From Tetradesmus obliquus (Eukaryota; Chlorophyta; Chlorophyceae; Sphaeropleales; Scenedesmaceae), in NCBI GenBank assembly GCA_030272155.1, contig CP126192.1, positions 4,188,501 to 4,252,500 of the forward strand: DNA of 64,000 nucleotides, written 5' to 3'. The position numbers were made by a program, and so were the translations under genes. Shown here in pieces: positions 62,528 to 64,000 of this stretch (position 1 is its first letter; every line of letters starts with the position of its first letter). Under the pieces are notes generated by a model. The model did no database searches. It saw only the letters and a program-made list of their open reading frames with translations, and was not told the DNA's origin.

Positions 62528-64000
62528 TCAGCTGGACACTGCCGTCTCCAGCGGCCTGTGCTCTATGACGCTGTCCACCAGGCCCCAGCCGCGCGCATCA
62601 GCGGGGCTCATGTAGGAGTCGCGGTCCAGCGTCTTGCCTGCAGCAGCGGCAGCAGCAGCAGCTGGCAGTATGAAACTGCGGGCAGCACAACCTGCCGTCC
62701 GGCTGTGCGGACGCAGCTTGCAGGAGCATCCAGCGGAAGCAACTACTGCACTAGCTGCCAGCAACGCTAGCGTCACCTAAGCCCCAGGATGACGCACATC
62801 CACGGCTTGAAGACAACAACCGGACTACGGTGTGACACACGACATTCTGCTCCACTTTCCTGCAGGTGCAAGTGTGCAGCGCCTAAGAGCAGGAAGCACA
62901 CATTGCTGTGCCAATGCAGCACCGATGCATGCATTGTGCACACATTGCAGTGTGCAGCCACTCACCGACTGTCTCTGTGGTCTGTCCCGTGTGCCTCACG
63001 TACAGCTGCACCAGCAGGTCGCGCAGCCGCTCAATCTCCTTGGCTTGGATCAGGATGTCGCTGGCTTGACCCTGCGCAGCACACAACAGAATAACCCCGC
63101 GCTATGTGTGGAGCTATGTTTGACAGAAAAAAATGCAGGAGAACCAAGTTGGAGTGTGCCTGTGGCTGGCAGTATATGCTGCCTGCTGCCGTGGACGATG
63201 CACCCTCGTAATATTGCCGCATGCATGAACATGTGCTGTCAGCCTGTGTCACCAAGAAATTTGTGCTGTCACCACCATGGCCGCTGCATGCTGCAAAAAT
63301 TGAGGTGTGACAGCTGCGCTCTGGCCCATTTGTGGTGAGTTGCCAAGGTCGGTTTGAATCTGTTGCTGCGCTGCGCAGCTGCACTAGTGCTTCCATTGAC
63401 GCTACTGCTTCTTGTTCTGATCAATCATGCACAACACCTGCAGTGGCCAGGCCGCACCTGTGCTCCGCCGATGGGCTGGTGCACCATGATGCGTGCATTG
63501 GGCAGGCAGGCGCGCTCCCCAGGCTCCCCTGCTGCCAGCAGCAGCGAGGCCATGCTGGCTGCCTGGCCCACACACAGCGTGCTGATGGGGCAGCGCACGT
63601 ACTGTGTAGCAGCAGCAGCAACAGCAGCAGACCAAGCAGTTTGGCGAATCAGTGATGATGCAGGTGGGCGCCTGGTGGTACTGCTGGTGTGCGTATGCTT
63701 GCACCATACAAGCATGCCTTGGTGCTCCGTAGGTGTCTCGATGTAGCAACCCCAGCTGCAATTGCTGCAAATGCTGCAAGGTACTGCCCAGCAACCATCC
63801 AGAGAAGTCACGTGCAGTGCGACATTGCTACAACTCCTATTGCGCACCTGCATGGTGTCGTAGATGGCCAGGCCTGCTGTCACCACACCTCCTGGAGAGT
63901 TGATGTACATGGAGACCTGCAAGCAGTGAAACATAGATATAGAAAGGCTCAGATCAAGCTTGGCCATTGCTGTGTGTCTCTGGCAAACAATCCTGAAATC
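62528..64000 (-). CDS. ClpP protease subunit, 5' end outside the window
   Basis: Four exons join in phase: 63916-63848, 63601-63458, 63071-62966 and 62637-62528, encoding the last 142 residues. The N-terminal exons lie beyond the right edge. The sequence starts at the conserved [20 protein letters not shown]. It has the catalytic Ser in VGQAASMAS, the His in [11 protein letters not shown] and the Asp in [12 protein letters not shown], so the Ser-His-Asp triad is complete and it is a ClpP, not an inactive Clp[21 protein letters not shown] and [11 protein letters not shown] also fit. ClpP forms the proteolytic chamber fed by a Clp ATPase. Its closest visible resemblance is to bacterial and mitochondrial ClpP, but the targeting peptide is missing, so plastid versus mitochondrion is open. 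Confidence 0.93.

Overview
The window is nuclear DNA of a photosynthetic eukaryote, almost certainly a green alga. I infer Chlorophyceae from the combination of intron-dense genes (3 to 19 GT-AG introns each), heavy CAG/CTG trinucleotide content in exons and introns, chloroplast transit peptides, plant-type families (PP7, TPX2, PsbP-like, starch debranching enzyme) and TGTAA motifs 90 to 430 bases after several stop codons. The exact lineage cannot be read from the sequence.

Thirteen protein genes were assembled exon by exon, with intron phase matched at almost every junction. Left to right: a 938-aa coiled-coil protein (-); a 1053-aa PPR protein (+), divergent from it; a TEY-type MAP kinase (+); an MFS exporter (-); an organelle-targeted Tic40-like STI1-repeat protein (-); an EamA/DMT transporter (+), divergent from the STI1 gene; TPX2 (-, 16 exons); chloroplast ribosomal protein S1 (+), divergent from TPX2; a plastid limit dextrinase/pullulanase with an N-terminal CBM41-like domain (+, 20 exons); a GT14/DUF266-like glycosyltransferase with a 440-aa Gln-rich N-terminal extension (+); Ser/Thr phosphatase PP7 (+); a lumenal PsbP-like protein (+); and ClpP (-), which runs off the right edge.

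The genes do not form a pathway cluster. Plastid functions dominate (S1, limit dextrinase, PsbP-like, perhaps the STI1 protein, ClpP and PPR), alongside spindle assembly (TPX2) and signalling (MAPK, PP7). Gaps between genes run from about 0.5 to 2.9 kb and hold no gene I recognise; no rRNA, tRNA, CRISPR, virus-like element or complete transposon was seen.

The most interesting signal is structural. Introns of three neighbouring genes (limit dextrinase, glycosyltransferase, PP7) contain diverged partial copies of the adjacent exon edge, sometimes with the splice site. One copies the limit dextrinase exon that encodes the catalytic nucleophile. In addition, a short sequence of about 50 bp occurs twice, 42 kb apart, each copy inside a different 11-13 bp direct repeat. 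That looks like two insertions of a tiny or truncated retroelement.
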